Origin: Levilactobacillus andaensis
GTDB lineage: Bacteria; Bacillota; Bacilli; Lactobacillales; Lactobacillaceae
NCBI RefSeq assembly: GCF_016861695.1
Contig: NZ_BOLP01000006.1
Coordinates: forward strand, 1 to 64,000
Reading direction: 5' to 3'
Length of the DNA: 64,000 nucleotides
The notes beneath the pieces were generated by a model, which did not search any database, was not told the DNA's origin, and saw nothing but the letters and a program-made list of their open reading frames with translations. Below, in pieces: positions 42,291 to 50,543 of this stretch. A program made the position numbers and the translations under genes. Each line of letters begins with the position of its first letter. Position 1 is the stretch's first letter.

Positions 42291-42320
42291 AAAAAAATCG
42301 GCTCACTGGCCGATTTTTTT
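42291..42320. terminator. Bidirectional terminator
   Basis: AAAAAAATCGG (42291-42301) pairs with CCGATTTTTTT (42310-42320) around CTCACTGG; it can end the leftward small-protein transcript. Confidence 0.85.
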
Positions 42321-42379
42321 ATTACCCTATTTCAGTGTTTCTCGATTGCTTGCGGCGATGACCACCAGACAGTTCGAAC

Positions 42380-42565
42380 TTATTTTGTAACATCGCGGAT
42401 CAGGCCGGTCGTTAGGAAGACCAGGCCCGCCACTAACATGACTAACGTTCCCCACCAGAAGAGGCTGTGAATCTGAACCGGCCAGCCGAGTGCGGCGTTT
42501 AGGACGATTAAGACCAGCCCCAGCCAAAACGACAAACTACGATAGAACCGTCGATTGAAGATCAT
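42380..42565 (-). CDS. Small two-helix membrane protein
   Basis: The 61-residue protein has a basic start (MIFNRRFYR) and two hydrophobic segments (about 12-29 and 36-53), with a short charged tail. AGGGGGC lies 8 bases before the ATG and a strong terminator follows the gene, so it is likely expressed. No family is recognised. Confidence 0.7.
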   Translation of the reverse strand: MIFNRRFYRSLSFWLGLVLIVLNAALGWPVQIHSLFWWGTLVMLVAGLVFLTTGLIRDVTK

Positions 42566-42667
42566 CGAAGCCGCCCCCTTTTGCCTACAATTATAAGGGA
42601 CAATTAGTCAAACAGGTGAACTTTCTCATCGGTTAGGACAACTAAGTTCGGTTACTTAACTTAACGG

Positions 42668-43864
42668 CTATTCTGCCGGCCGAACCTTCGACTTATCGAC
42701 CTGCCCCTTCCGTACACGATCCATGTAGAACCGCAGTAGGAATGGTGCGAGCAGCGTGGCAACAATGATGGCCGCCACGATCGCCGAGTAGCGAACCGGC
42801 GACATCAATTTGGCCTGATACCCAATCTGGGCAATGATCAGTGCCATTTCACCCCGGGAGACCATCCCGGCCCCCACGGCCATCGAACTGCCCCAGTGAA
42901 AACCAGCCAGCTTGGCACCCAGACCAGCGCCCAGTTGCTTGGTCAGCACCGCCACAATTGTCAGGACCACGATGAAGCCGATTTGGTTACCCAGCCCCTT
43001 GAAGTCCATGTTGAGCCCAATGCTGACGAAGAACACCGGGATAAACAGCGCGTAGCCAATGGGCTCAATGTGCCGGTCCACGGTCGATTTCGCCGACGTC
43101 TGGGAAATGGCGATACCGGCGAAGAAGGCCCCAACAACGTTGCTTAGACCCACTAATTCGGCCACGTACGCCATCCCGAAACACAGGATAACGGCCATCA
43201 GCGTCGCGCCCATTGGAATCATTAGGCGATTACCAATCTTGACCAGGTACGGTGCCACCCACCGCACGACAAAGTAAATGGCGGCGAAGTAGATGATTTG
43301 TTCAAACGTTGTCAAAAGGAGGCTGCTGGACGCCGCGGCGCCATCTGCGACCGCCGTCCCCGTTGTGCTGACCAACACACTTAAAATCACCACGGCCAGC
43401 ACGTCGTCGACGACTGCGGCCCCCAGAATCGTGGTCCCCTCGCGGCTATTCAAGGCGTTCATTTCCTTCAGCACTTCCACGGAGATCGATACGGACGTTG
43501 CCGCAAAGATCACGCTGAGAAACATGCTTTCCGTGACGTTCAAATGGTAAAAAATACCGACCAGATATGTTCCGGCCACTGGAATCAAGACCCCCATGAT
43601 GGCTACCAACACGCTGGGCTTTAAGTAGCGTTTCAGCAGTTGCAGGTCGCTTTCCAGTCCGGCGATGAACATTAAGACGATGACCCCAATTTCCGCAAAG
43701 CTTTCCAGGTCATGGGTCAAATGAAGCCAGCCCAAAACGGCCGGTCCCATTAACACCCCAACCACCAACTGACCAATTACGGCCGGAATCCCAATTCGGG
43801 TGCTATAATGGCCCACAATCGTTGTTGCCAATAAAATTAACGTTAAATCTCTTAGTAAGTCCAC
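42668..43864 (-). CDS. Cation:proton antiporter, CPA2 (NapA/KefB-like) family
   Basis: From GTG 43864 the protein has 398 residues with about 12 membrane helices. Family features include the early IGIPAVIGQLVVGVLMGP helix, an acidic membrane site in FAEIGVIVLMFIAGLE, GAAVVDDVLAVVIL (the paired aspartates of the ion site) and SRGEMALIIAQIG. It exchanges Na+ or K+ for protons and supports pH and salt tolerance. No TrkA-N domain is attached. AAAGGAGG is 6 bases before GTG; the longer frame runs through the leader. The structured leader at 43881-43950 suggests control after transcription begins. Confidence 0.87.
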   Translation of the reverse strand: MDLLRDLTLILLATTIVGHYSTRIGIPAVIGQLVVGVLMGPAVLGWLHLTHDLESFAEIGVIVLMFIAGLESDLQLLKRYLKPSVLVAIMGVLIPVAGTYLVGIFYHLNVTESMFLSVIFAATSVSISVEVLKEMNALNSREGTTILGAAVVDDVLAVVILSVLVSTTGTAVADGAAASSSLLLTTFEQIIYFAAIYFVVRWVAPYLVKIGNRLMIPMGATLMAVILCFGMAYVAELVGLSNVVGAFFAGIAISQTSAKSTVDRHIEPIGYALFIPVFFVSIGLNMDFKGLGNQIGFIVVLTIVAVLTKQLGAGLGAKLAGFHWGSSMAVGAGMVSRGEMALIIAQIGYQAKLMSPVRYSAIVAAIIVATLLAPFLLRFYMDRVRKGQVDKSKVRPAE

Positions 43865-43880
43865 GCGTTTCCTCCTTTGC

Positions 43881-43950
43881 AAACAAAAAGCGACCGCCAA
43901 AAATGGTCCCCCCAACCCAAGGAGGACACCGTTCTTGAAAGCAGTCGCTT
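43881..43950 (-). promoter_or_regulatory. Structured leader, candidate riboswitch or attenuator
   Basis: On the minus strand AAGCGACTGC (43941-43950) can pair with GCGGTCGCTT (43888-43897) to close a 63-base element with an inner GTCCTCC/GGGGGGAC stem. The closing stem is followed by TTTTTG, so it could also end transcription. It lies between the promoter and the ribosome site of the antiporter gene. Confidence 0.6.
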
Positions 43951-43976
43951 CAACCATCATTATTTAGTTAGTTTAT

Positions 43977-44005
43977 ATTATACGGTAACTTTCCTAGCAA
44001 AGCAA
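43977..44005 (-). promoter_or_regulatory. Promoter of the CPA2 antiporter gene
   Basis: On the minus strand TTGCTT (44000-44005) and TATAAT (43977-43982) are 17 bp apart. Transcription would start near 43970, giving a leader of roughly 106 bases. Confidence 0.65.
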
Positions 44006-44229
44006 ACTTCCCGTTCCGGCCGGGTCATTGGTTAACTTACTGGCGCAGCTTAATTGTAATGCCCTTTTTTTGCCAAAGTAATCACCAAAAGTCCCGTCCA
44101 ATCATCGAGCCACGCACCGTTGTCCCCCATAACTGCAGATATTTTCGACCGGAAAAAGTTCTCGCCAAAACTTAACTACCTGTTGACCGGCAATCGTGGT
44201 AAACTAATAACGATTGTGAGGTGACGCGT

Positions 44230-44427
44230 GTGAAGTGGCTTGAATCTAATTTAGTCGTGATTTTCTGGGCGGTTATCTTCGGAGAAGTTATTGGTTATAT
44301 CGGTGGTACGTTGAAACAGATGACCTGGCAACCTATGCAAATTGGTGTCATGATGGCAATTGTTGGCGTGATCGCTGTCAATGGGTGGTTCTTACTCAGT
44401 CGTGACGACCAGACTTCGAAGAAATAA
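44230..44427 (+). CDS. Small membrane protein, DUF2929-like (YjzD)
   Basis: From GTG 44230 the protein has 65 residues with two hydrophobic segments (about 8-27 and 37-55) joined by a short loop, opening MKWLESNLVVIFWAVIFGEVIGYI as in DUF2929/YjzD-type proteins. GAGG lies 8 bases before GTG 44230, which is why I prefer it to GTG 44221. Its role is unknown. Two consecutive terminator hairpins follow. Confidence 0.75.
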   Translation: MKWLESNLVVIFWAVIFGEVIGYIGGTLKQMTWQPMQIGVMMAIVGVIAVNGWFLLSRDDQTSKK

Positions 44428-44458
44428 GCAGTTCATTAAGCATGACCTAAACAACCAA

Positions 44459-44537
44459 CCTTGGCAGCTGCCAGGGTTTTTATTTCACCCTAAAAGGCCG
44501 GACAACTCTTCGTTAGCGAAGAACTGTCTGGCCTTTT
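44459..44537 (+). terminator. Two consecutive terminators after the DUF2929-like gene
   Basis: CCTTGGCAGCTGCCAGGG with TTTTTATTT (about 44459-44484) is followed by AAAAGGCCGGACA...TGTCTGGCCTTTTG (44492-44537) containing an inner TCTTCG/CGAAGA hairpin. Confidence 0.8.
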
Positions 44538-44559
44538 GTGTTGTGTCTAAATTACCGCG

Positions 44560-44579
44560 CTCCGGCTGCCAGGGATTCC
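44560..44579 (+). repeat. Family A end fragment (A6) cut by family B
   Basis: CTCCGGCTGCCAGGGATTCC, the left end of family A, stops abruptly about 15 bp before family B copy B5. Confidence 0.7.
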
Positions 44580-44593
44580 AATTTGCGGTCCAG

Positions 44594-44758
44594 TCGCCTT
44601 ACCGGCCGGCAGATATGGGCTGGAACGGTGCGGACACAACTTGAAGCCTCGAAAAACGCGAGTCTCCAAGATTGGTCTTCTGCTAAGCCGCCGGAAAACC
44701 ACCGGCAACCAAGCAGAACGACGCGCCTGAGCCCATATCTGCCGACCTCTCGGCTTAC
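44594..44758 (-). repeat. Family B intergenic repeat (B5)
   Basis: Read on the minus strand it runs GTAAGCCGAGAGG to GGCCGGTAAGGCGA with the same outer 16-bp stem sequence as B4 (GGCAGATATGGGCT and complement) and inner TTCTGCTT/AAGCAGAA-like and CTTGGAGACTCG/CGAGGCTTCAAG hairpins. It is placed between two family A ends. Confidence 0.85.
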
Positions 44759-44851
44759 ACTTCTGTGGCAACGGTATTCTGAACTCATCTGACTAACCAA
44801 AACGGCTAGTACGTCATCAAAACCACATTTATCGCGGCAGAAATCAATCTG

Positions 44852-45034
44852 AGCCGGAGGAGGCCAGAGATGGAGCCAGCCGTGGAGGTGATGTTAGTTG
44901 GCGTTTTTAAGCCAGCTTACATCACGGGCGACTTTGAAGACATGTGTTTTTCATGGCTTCAAAGCGAGCGAGAAGACTGGTGTCCTTCCAGACTGAAGCG
45001 TCCCCACAGCAGGCGGAATCTCTGGCAGCCGCAG
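44852..45034 (-). repeat. Family A intergenic repeat (A7)
   Basis: On the minus strand it runs from CTGCGGCTGCCAGAGATTCCGCC to CTCTGGCCTCCTCCGGCT, 183 bp, with inner AAGCCATGAAAAACACATGTCTT and TAAGCTGGC/GCCAACTAA-like hairpins. It ends 25 bp from the alarmone synthetase stop codon. Confidence 0.8.
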
Positions 45035-45058
45035 TGCGACCATTCTTAGTCAGTTCTT

Positions 45059-45733
45059 CTAGTTATCCTGCGCGCGAATCTGGTTCTTGATGGCGTTCAT
45101 GTCTTGGTCGAGCTGGTGGACCAGCTCGGCCTTCGCAATCAGTTCCTGACGCAATTCGTCTTGGTGCTGCACGTTCTTTTTATAACTCAATTCATGTTCC
45201 AAAGACGCCCAGAAATTCATCGCAATCGTGCGAATCTGGACCTCGACTGTGACTTCATCCACGCCAGCGTCCAAATAGACCGGCACGGCCAGAATCAAAT
45301 GCAGGCTACGGTAACCATTAGGCTTAGGATTCGTCACGTAGTCCTTGCGCCGTAAAATTTTGATGTCCGGCTGCTTGGCTAACCGGCGTTCCATCGCGAC
45401 CATGTCGTCTTCGAAGCGCACGATAATGCGGATGCCGGCAATGTCGTGCATCTGCTTAGGCAACGTGTCGAAGTTAAAATCGAAGTGTTTGCGTTGCACC
45501 TTTTCCAAGATACTTTCCGGCGACTTGATTCGCGACTGCAAACTATCGACCAGCGTATGCCCGTGTTGAATCTGATATTCCTGGTCGAGGTAGTGAATCT
45601 TGGTGGTCACGACCTGAACGGCGCTGTTGTAGTTCAGCATCAGCGACCGGAAGCGGTCAATGGCTTCCAGCGAAGTCGGGTCATTTGGAAATTGTGTCGG
45701 TAAACTCTGTGCGGGTAAATTCGTGTTCGTCAT
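45059..45733 (-). CDS. Small alarmone synthetase, RelQ/RelP type
   Basis: The 224-residue protein is a single RelA/SpoT synthetase domain without hydrolase or TGS parts. Visible features are KVQRKHFDF (ATP site), DIAGIRIIVRFEDD (metal-binding Asp near 98), RRKDYVTNPKPNGYRSLHL (GTP loop near 129-147) and VEVQIRTIAMNFWASLEHELSYK (Glu/Gln near 165-170, helix 4/5). It makes ppGpp or pppGpp from GTP or GDP and ATP during cell-envelope or nutrient stress. AGGAGAG is close to the ATG. The MFS pump gene ends 9 bp upstream, so they share a transcript. Confidence 0.9.
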   Translation of the reverse strand: MTNTNLPAQSLPTQFPNDPTSLEAIDRFRSLMLNYNSAVQVVTTKIHYLDQEYQIQHGHTLVDSLQSRIKSPESILEKVQRKHFDFNFDTLPKQMHDIAGIRIIVRFEDDMVAMERRLAKQPDIKILRRKDYVTNPKPNGYRSLHLILAVPVYLDAGVDEVTVEVQIRTIAMNFWASLEHELSYKKNVQHQDELRQELIAKAELVHQLDQDMNAIKNQIRAQDN

Positions 45734-45742
45734 TATTCTCTC

Positions 45743-46966
45743 CTAATTAGCCTGCTGACTGCGCCAATGCCGAATGTCCGGCACCAGCCACCACAGTAGT
45801 AGGAAATTCAGTAACAGAGTGATTGCCGTAAACGTAAAGACCCCATTATAGTTGAACCAGTTGGCTACTAAGCCCCCCAGCATGGCACCGAACATACTGC
45901 CCAATGCTTGAAACGATTGATTCCAACTAAATACCGTCCCCGTTAAGGAATGCGGTGAGTTCTTGGTCAGCATCGTTTGCACGGCTGGGAACAAGGCCCC
46001 GTCGGAAACACCGATCATGAACCGGAAGACTCCCAGTAGCCAAACGCTCGAGACGAACCCTTGGGGGAAGTACATGAGCACGGCAAATACATAGCCGAAG
46101 ACGAGGACACGCTGAGTCCCGCGACGGTCGCCGTACTCCCCTAATTTAGGCGCAGCTAGTAACGTTGACAGTCCTGGCAATGCCGCAATGATTCCGGCAA
46201 CCAACGTAATTGGCCCGGTATTGTTCATCAACTGTTTAACATACAGACTGATAATTGGCGTGATGGAGTTGTTCCCCATCTGAATGATCATGGTCGAGAC
46301 CAGCAGCACAATAATCAGTGTTGGATTTTCGACCTGCTTTAGGAAACTGCCGGCCTGTGCCTGCTTCTCCTTGGTGATGGGCGTAAAATGTTCGTGCACT
46401 AAGGTCGCGCTCAAGAAGAACACGATAATTAGAAAAATCCCGGTGAGTAAAAAGGTCCAGCGAATGGAAAAGACTTGCGCTAAGATCCCACCGAGGACCG
46501 GCCCAATCAGGTTCCCACTGACGTAACCGGTCGTCAAGATGCCCAGGGCGTTCCCACTCTTCTCGGGCGGTGTCTCTGCCGCAATCAGGGCGCTGGCATT
46601 GGGAATGTAGCCGGCAAAGAACCCTTGTAGGAAACGTAGGCCAATCAATTGCCAAATGTTGGTCACGAACCCCATCAGGCCGATAACAATGGCCATCCCC
46701 ATTGAGGACCGGAGCAGCATGAGTTTTCGCCCTTTACGATCGGCTAACTTGCCCCACAACGGCGAGACCAGCGCGATGACCAGAAAAGTTGCCGCGTAGG
46801 TTGCCCCACTATACATGGTCAACTGGCCCTTAGTAAAGGTCCCTAGATCATCCACATACAACGATAAGAATGGCATGATTTCGCTAAAGCCCATGCCCGC
46901 AATAAATGTTCCTAACCATAGAACAGCTAAGTTGCGCCGCCAATGCTCTGACTTTCGTGTTCCCAC
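45743..46966 (-). CDS. MFS multidrug efflux transporter (PmrA/NorA-like)
   Basis: The 407-residue protein has 12 membrane segments, the MFS loop GKLADRKGRKLMLLR between helices 2 and 3, and a drug:H+ antiporter-type motif GYVSGNLIGPVLGG in helix 5. These point to the DHA1 drug exporter group. It probably expels hydrophobic compounds; the actual substrate is unknown. The start is GTG 46966 with GAGG at a long spacing, so it is less certain. It is followed by the alarmone synthetase gene after 9 bp, suggesting joint control in stress. Confidence 0.87.
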   Translation of the reverse strand: MGTRKSEHWRRNLAVLWLGTFIAGMGFSEIMPFLSLYVDDLGTFTKGQLTMYSGATYAATFLVIALVSPLWGKLADRKGRKLMLLRSSMGMAIVIGLMGFVTNIWQLIGLRFLQGFFAGYIPNASALIAAETPPEKSGNALGILTTGYVSGNLIGPVLGGILAQVFSIRWTFLLTGIFLIIVFFLSATLVHEHFTPITKEKQAQAGSFLKQVENPTLIIVLLVSTMIIQMGNNSITPIISLYVKQLMNNTGPITLVAGIIAALPGLSTLLAAPKLGEYGDRRGTQRVLVFGYVFAVLMYFPQGFVSSVWLLGVFRFMIGVSDGALFPAVQTMLTKNSPHSLTGTVFSWNQSFQALGSMFGAMLGGLVANWFNYNGVFTFTAITLLLNFLLLWWLVPDIRHWRSQQAN

Positions 46967-47119
46967 GACGTAATCGCCTCTTCTTTCTCAAATTCACTGA
47001 TACTAAACTGAGTTAATCGACCAAGCATGATGCTTTTACAATATTACTTATTAGTTTAGCATAACCGGGCAAGTCCGTTTGGGCGAAAAAAGCGAAGCTG
47101 TCTAGGCCTTTTGAAAAAA

Positions 47120-47162
47120 ATTTACAAAAACACTTGTCATTTTTGTAAATGAGTTGCATAAT
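47120..47162 (+). promoter_or_regulatory. Promoter and inverted-repeat operator of the R-alcohol dehydrogenase gene
   Basis: TTGTCA (47134-47139) and CATAAT (47157-47162) are 17 bp apart. ATTTACAAAAA (47120-47130) and TTTTTGTAAAT (47140-47150) form a perfect 11-bp inverted repeat with a 9-base spacer that contains the -35 box, so a bound dimer would block polymerase. Confidence 0.75.
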
Positions 47163-47212
47163 AGGCTCATACATGTGAGACAGTTCACTTTAACTTTATG
47201 GAGGTAATTCAG

Positions 47213-47971
47213 ATGGCTCATCGTTTAGACGGAAAAGTTGCAATCGTTACGGGTGGTACTCTTGGTATTGGTTTAGCCATTGCTACCAAGTTTGTTGAAG
47301 AAGGCGCCAAGGTTATGATTACTGGTCGCCACAGCGATGTTGGTGAAAAAGCTGCAAAGAGTGTCGGCACACCAGACGTCATTCAATTCTACCAACACGA
47401 CTCCTCAGACGAAGAAGGTTGGGTAAAATTATTTGACGCAACCGAAAAAGCCTTCGGTCCCGTTTCAACTGTTGTAAACAACGCCGGTATCGCCGTTAAC
47501 AAGAGCGTTGAAGAAACCACTACCGACGAATGGCGTAAGCAACTCTCCGTCAACTTGGACGGTGTCTTCTTCGGTACTCGTCTCGGAATCAAGCGGATGA
47601 AGAACAAGGGCCTCGGTGCTTCCATTATCAACATGTCTTCTATTGAAGGTTTCGTTGGTGACCCTAACTTGGGTGCTTACAACGCTTCTAAGGGTGCCGT
47701 TCGGATCATGTCCAAGTCAGCCGCTCTTGACTGTGCTTTGAAGGACTACGATGTTCGGGTCAACACTGTTCACCCAGGTTACATCAAGACACCATTAGTT
47801 GATGACCTTCCAGGTGCTGAAGCTGCTATGTCTGACCGGACTAAGACGCCAATGGGCCACATCGGTGAACCTAACGATATCGCCTACATCTGTGTTTACT
47901 TGGCTTCCAACGAATCCAAGTTCGCTACTGGTGCCGAATTCGTTGTCGACGGTGGTTACACCGCTCAATAA
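47213..47971 (+). CDS. radh: R-specific alcohol dehydrogenase (SDR)
   Basis: The 252-residue protein starts MAHRLDGKVAIVTGGTLGIG and follows, with few changes, the L. brevis NADP-dependent R-specific alcohol dehydrogenase as I remember it. TGGTLGIG is the cofactor loop, ITGRHSDVGEKA carries the Arg-His pair linked with NADP(H), NNAG is near 90, and catalytic Ser143 (MSSIEG) and Tyr-Lys (YNASK, about 156-160) are present; the C-terminal Gln can bind Mg2+ in that enzyme. It reduces ketones to R alcohols. GGAGG precedes ATG 47213; ATG 47198 contains that site. Codon use is strongly biased, suggesting high expression. Confidence 0.95.
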   Translation: MAHRLDGKVAIVTGGTLGIGLAIATKFVEEGAKVMITGRHSDVGEKAAKSVGTPDVIQFYQHDSSDEEGWVKLFDATEKAFGPVSTVVNNAGIAVNKSVEETTTDEWRKQLSVNLDGVFFGTRLGIKRMKNKGLGASIINMSSIEGFVGDPNLGAYNASKGAVRIMSKSAALDCALKDYDVRVNTVHPGYIKTPLVDDLPGAEAAMSDRTKTPMGHIGEPNDIAYICVYLASNESKFATGAEFVVDGGYTAQ

Positions 47972-47994
47972 ACCGCATTTAAATTTAAAATTAG

Positions 47995-48027
47995 AAGGTC
48001 GCTGGCTGATGCTGGCGGCCTTTTTTT
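47995..48027 (+). terminator. Terminator of the alcohol dehydrogenase gene
   Basis: AAGGTCGC (47995-48002) pairs with GCGGCCTT (48015-48022, one G-U pair), then TTTTTT. Confidence 0.82.
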
Positions 48028-48033
48028 ATCCTA

Positions 48034-48070
48034 AAAAATCCCCCGCAGCTAATTACCGCGGAGGATTTTT
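48034..48070 (-). terminator. Terminator of the TauE/DUF1634 operon
   Basis: On the minus strand AAAAATCCTCCGCG pairs with the TGCGGGGGATTTTTT side, ending in T. It lies 24 bp after the DUF1634 stop codon. Confidence 0.78.
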
Positions 48071-48093
48071 GGACTTCTATTCTACTAAATTGC

Positions 48094-48468
48094 TTAACCA
48101 TTAATCCCGATGAACAGTGCCACCAATAAAATAAATAAGACCAGCGTCGTAATTGCCACGTACAGGTGATCGTGTTCCTTGTAGAAGGCGTAGATGGAGA
48201 CGACGACCCGCAAGACTGGGGTCAGAATGAGACAGTAGACGCCTAACATCATGATGGCATAGGGCCGGAGCTGCCAAGTGCCCACTAAGATCTGGCCCAT
48301 GCGTCGGGGAACATAACTGCCATTATAGCCGGAAAAACCAGTGATCAGAAACATCACGAGACCAATCAACATGACGATGGCGGAAAAGATGACACCGACC
48401 TGTAAGATGCGGCCAATGATTGTTTCCACTTGCGCCATTTCGTTTGCTGTCGATTTATTTTGTGCCAT
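48094..48468 (-). CDS. DUF1634 membrane protein
   Basis: The 124-residue protein has three membrane segments (about 21-45, 70-92 and 102-122) and the DUF1634 pattern: VETIIGRILQVGVIFSAIVMLIG, then LRPYAIMMLGVYCLILTPVLRVVVSIYAFYKE. Its ATG overlaps the stop of the TauE gene by one base (TAATG), so the two are translationally coupled. DUF1634 proteins commonly follow TauE/SafE genes and are likely accessory subunits of the exporter. Confidence 0.88.
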   Translation of the reverse strand: MAQNKSTANEMAQVETIIGRILQVGVIFSAIVMLIGLVMFLITGFSGYNGSYVPRRMGQILVGTWQLRPYAIMMLGVYCLILTPVLRVVVSIYAFYKEHDHLYVAITTLVLFILLVALFIGING

Positions 48469-49313
48469 TAGAAATGAACCCCCAATCCCTTAAACAACAT
48501 CTGCAACCCAATGTATAAAATGATTGGGATAAACACGATGCGAATCCACCGGGCGGGCAAAATTTGCATGATCCGTGAGCCGATCACGGCCCCGACCAAG
48601 ATTCCCAACGCCATTGGTACGGCGATTCCCGGTAAGATAGCACCGTTAAAGAAGTACACGGTCGCACTGGCCGCCGCAGTGACCCCCATCATCAAGTTGG
48701 ACGTTGAGCTGGAAGGCTTGAGCGGCATCTTCATAAAGGTATCCATGGCCATGACCTTGAAGGCCCCGGAACCGATTCCGAGTAGCCCACTAGCCACCCC
48801 GGCACCAAACATGACAGAGAAACCAGCAGGTACATTTTCCACTTGATAGTCGATGTTCTTATTCTCGGCCTTGTCAAAGTAGGTCCCGTTTAGCTTCAGC
48901 TTGGACGCAATCTTATCCGGTTCGACCCGTTGTAAGACTTCCGACCCCCGCCGGAGCTTCCGGTACATATTCCACCCGGAGAAGACCAGCAGGCACCCGA
49001 ACAAGAGATACAGGTACTTTGGGTCCAACACTCCGGTCAGCAAGGCCCCGACGATGGCCCCCGTGGTCGTCGCAATTTCCAAGAACATGGCGACCCGTAA
49101 ATTCAACACATTGTCGCGTAAATAAGCAATGGTCGAGCCAGAACTCGTGGCAATGACGGCAATGATACTGGCCCCAATGGCGTATTTAATATTTAATCCC
49201 ATTCCCAGGGTCAAGATTGGCGTGATGATCATCCCACCGCCGATACCCAGGATCGACCCGGCAATACCCGCGAAAACACCAACGGCCAACATGATTAAGG
49301 CTGTTTGAATCAT
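48468..49313 (-). CDS. TauE/SafE family exporter
   Basis: The 281-residue protein has about eight membrane helices with the duplicated glycine-rich signature: GIAGSILGIGGGMIITP near residue 20 and GAGVASGLLGIGSGAFKV near 170. A cytoplasmic loop of about 45 residues (RKLRRGSEVLQRVEPDKIASKLKL) lies between the halves. Family members export sulfite or organosulfur anions. GAGGAGG precedes ATG. It forms an operon with DUF1634. Upstream lie two copies of AATTACAAGTT (49339-49349 and 49425-49435) that may be regulator sites. Confidence 0.87.
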   Translation of the reverse strand: MIQTALIMLAVGVFAGIAGSILGIGGGMIITPILTLGMGLNIKYAIGASIIAVIATSSGSTIAYLRDNVLNLRVAMFLEIATTTGAIVGALLTGVLDPKYLYLLFGCLLVFSGWNMYRKLRRGSEVLQRVEPDKIASKLKLNGTYFDKAENKNIDYQVENVPAGFSVMFGAGVASGLLGIGSGAFKVMAMDTFMKMPLKPSSSTSNLMMGVTAAASATVYFFNGAILPGIAVPMALGILVGAVIGSRIMQILPARWIRIVFIPIILYIGLQMLFKGLGVHF

Positions 49314-49659
49314 AGCGATTTATCCTCCTCATGAACCAAATTACAAGTTTGATTATCATCTTTTCTGGGGACGGGGGCAACCTTCCGCGGCCACAACTAC
49401 GTTAGTTTGTTGAACTTTTATCACAATTACAAGTTCAGTCAAATTAGTGTTAGTTTGATTTCCACATCTTCATTGTGAACTATTCTGCTTAATGTTACTT
49501 TTAACCGTCACCCTTGATAGCGCCACGCCGCCGTTCCCATAACCCTAACCTGACAACCACTAAACCGGTTACAAAAACAAACGGCCATCCCATACAAAAA
49601 TAATATGGGATAGCCGTCTATTTTGTATTTCAAATATATTCAATCATCACTTTTTAGCA
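49314..49659. other. Non-coding region between TauE operon and LysR gene
   Basis: The 346-bp gap holds a direct repeat of AATTACAAGTT (49339-49349, 49425-49435), further A/T-rich words such as TTAGTTTG, and the terminator of the LysR gene at 49581-49617. No gene is visible. Confidence 0.5.
49581..49617 (-). terminator. Terminator of the LysR gene
   Basis: ACGGCTATCCCATA (minus strand) pairs with TATGGGATGGCCGT, followed by TTGTTTTTG. One G-U pair is included. Confidence 0.85.
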
Positions 49660-50517
49660 TCAATAACTGTCGATAAACCGCTGCAACAATGGACTTGGCG
49701 TAATCTGTTCCGGCCACACTAGCTTCAATGTCGTTCGCCACGGCTGATAGCGGATGGGCCGGACAGCCGTGCCGATACCGCTGACCTCCTCCGCCACCGA
49801 TTGGGGAACGATGGCGACGCCCATGCGGTTGTTAGCCCACTGAACGGCTGTCCGCGCATCGTCACAGGTACAGGCGATAAACGGCGCCATCTTTTTCTCG
49901 GCGAAGGTTGTTTCGAAGAGATGCTCGAAGCGCCGATAAATGATTAACGGCACTGTTGCCAAGTCCTCCACGCGTAACGTGGCGCCCTGAAAGTGATCGT
50001 ACTTCTGTGGAACGACCGCCGCCATCGACTCGGTCGTCAATTCCTTGCTAGCCAACCCGGGAGCCGTAAACGGCGTACGCACAATGGCGACGTCAATCAG
50101 ATGTTTGTCCAACCGGTCGATCAGCCCGTAGGTGTTGTCCTCGAACAACCGAATCTGCACCTTGGGATAGTGCCGCGTCAATGTCCGTAACTTGGCGTTG
50201 GGCGTGGCCCCAATCGACGAGGAAATGACCCCCACCGAAAGAATGCCGGCTAAGCCCTGCCCCAACGACCGCACCTGACTATCTGCCCGGTCTCGAAGAT
50301 CCAGCAACTGTTGCGCATAATCTCGTAACAGTTTGCCAGCTGGCGTAAGTGTCGTGCCAGCCGCCGTTCGGTTCAACAGCGTCACGCCCATTTCGGCTTC
50401 CAATTGCTTTAACTGATAGCTCAACGGAGGCTGGGCCATATGTAACTGGCGGGCGGCCGCCGTGATTTGCCCGGCATTCGCCACCGCCAGAAAGTATTCT
50501 AATTGGCGAAAATTCAC
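49660..50517 (-). CDS. LysR family transcriptional regulator
   Basis: From GTG 50517 the 285-residue protein has the LysR helix-turn-helix at the N-terminus (NFRQLEYFLAVANAGQITAAARQLHMAQPPLSYQLKQLE), and a type 2 periplasmic-binding-protein effector domain (about 90-285, beginning GILSVGVISSS). The length is standard. GTG 50526 is an alternative start, but NFRQLEYF normally follows the initiator directly. It is close to a DUF915 gene on the same strand; targets are unknown. Confidence 0.88.
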   Translation of the reverse strand: MNFRQLEYFLAVANAGQITAAARQLHMAQPPLSYQLKQLEAEMGVTLLNRTAAGTTLTPAGKLLRDYAQQLLDLRDRADSQVRSLGQGLAGILSVGVISSSIGATPNAKLRTLTRHYPKVQIRLFEDNTYGLIDRLDKHLIDVAIVRTPFTAPGLASKELTTESMAAVVPQKYDHFQGATLRVEDLATVPLIIYRRFEHLFETTFAEKKMAPFIACTCDDARTAVQWANNRMGVAIVPQSVAEEVSGIGTAVRPIRYQPWRTTLKLVWPEQITPSPLLQRFIDSY

Positions 50518-50543
50518 AGTCGCCACCTGCCTTTACTTCATTT

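Noticed and set aside
44538-44800. Open frames on both strands over the B5 repeat
   Set aside because: Similar frames appear at 51-261 over another B copy; they come from palindromic G/C-rich repeat DNA and have no ribosome sites.
3652-45034. Repeat families as a CRISPR array
   Set aside because: Copies are far apart, 90-310 bp long and lie between unrelated genes; there are no short regular repeats with spacers and no cas genes.
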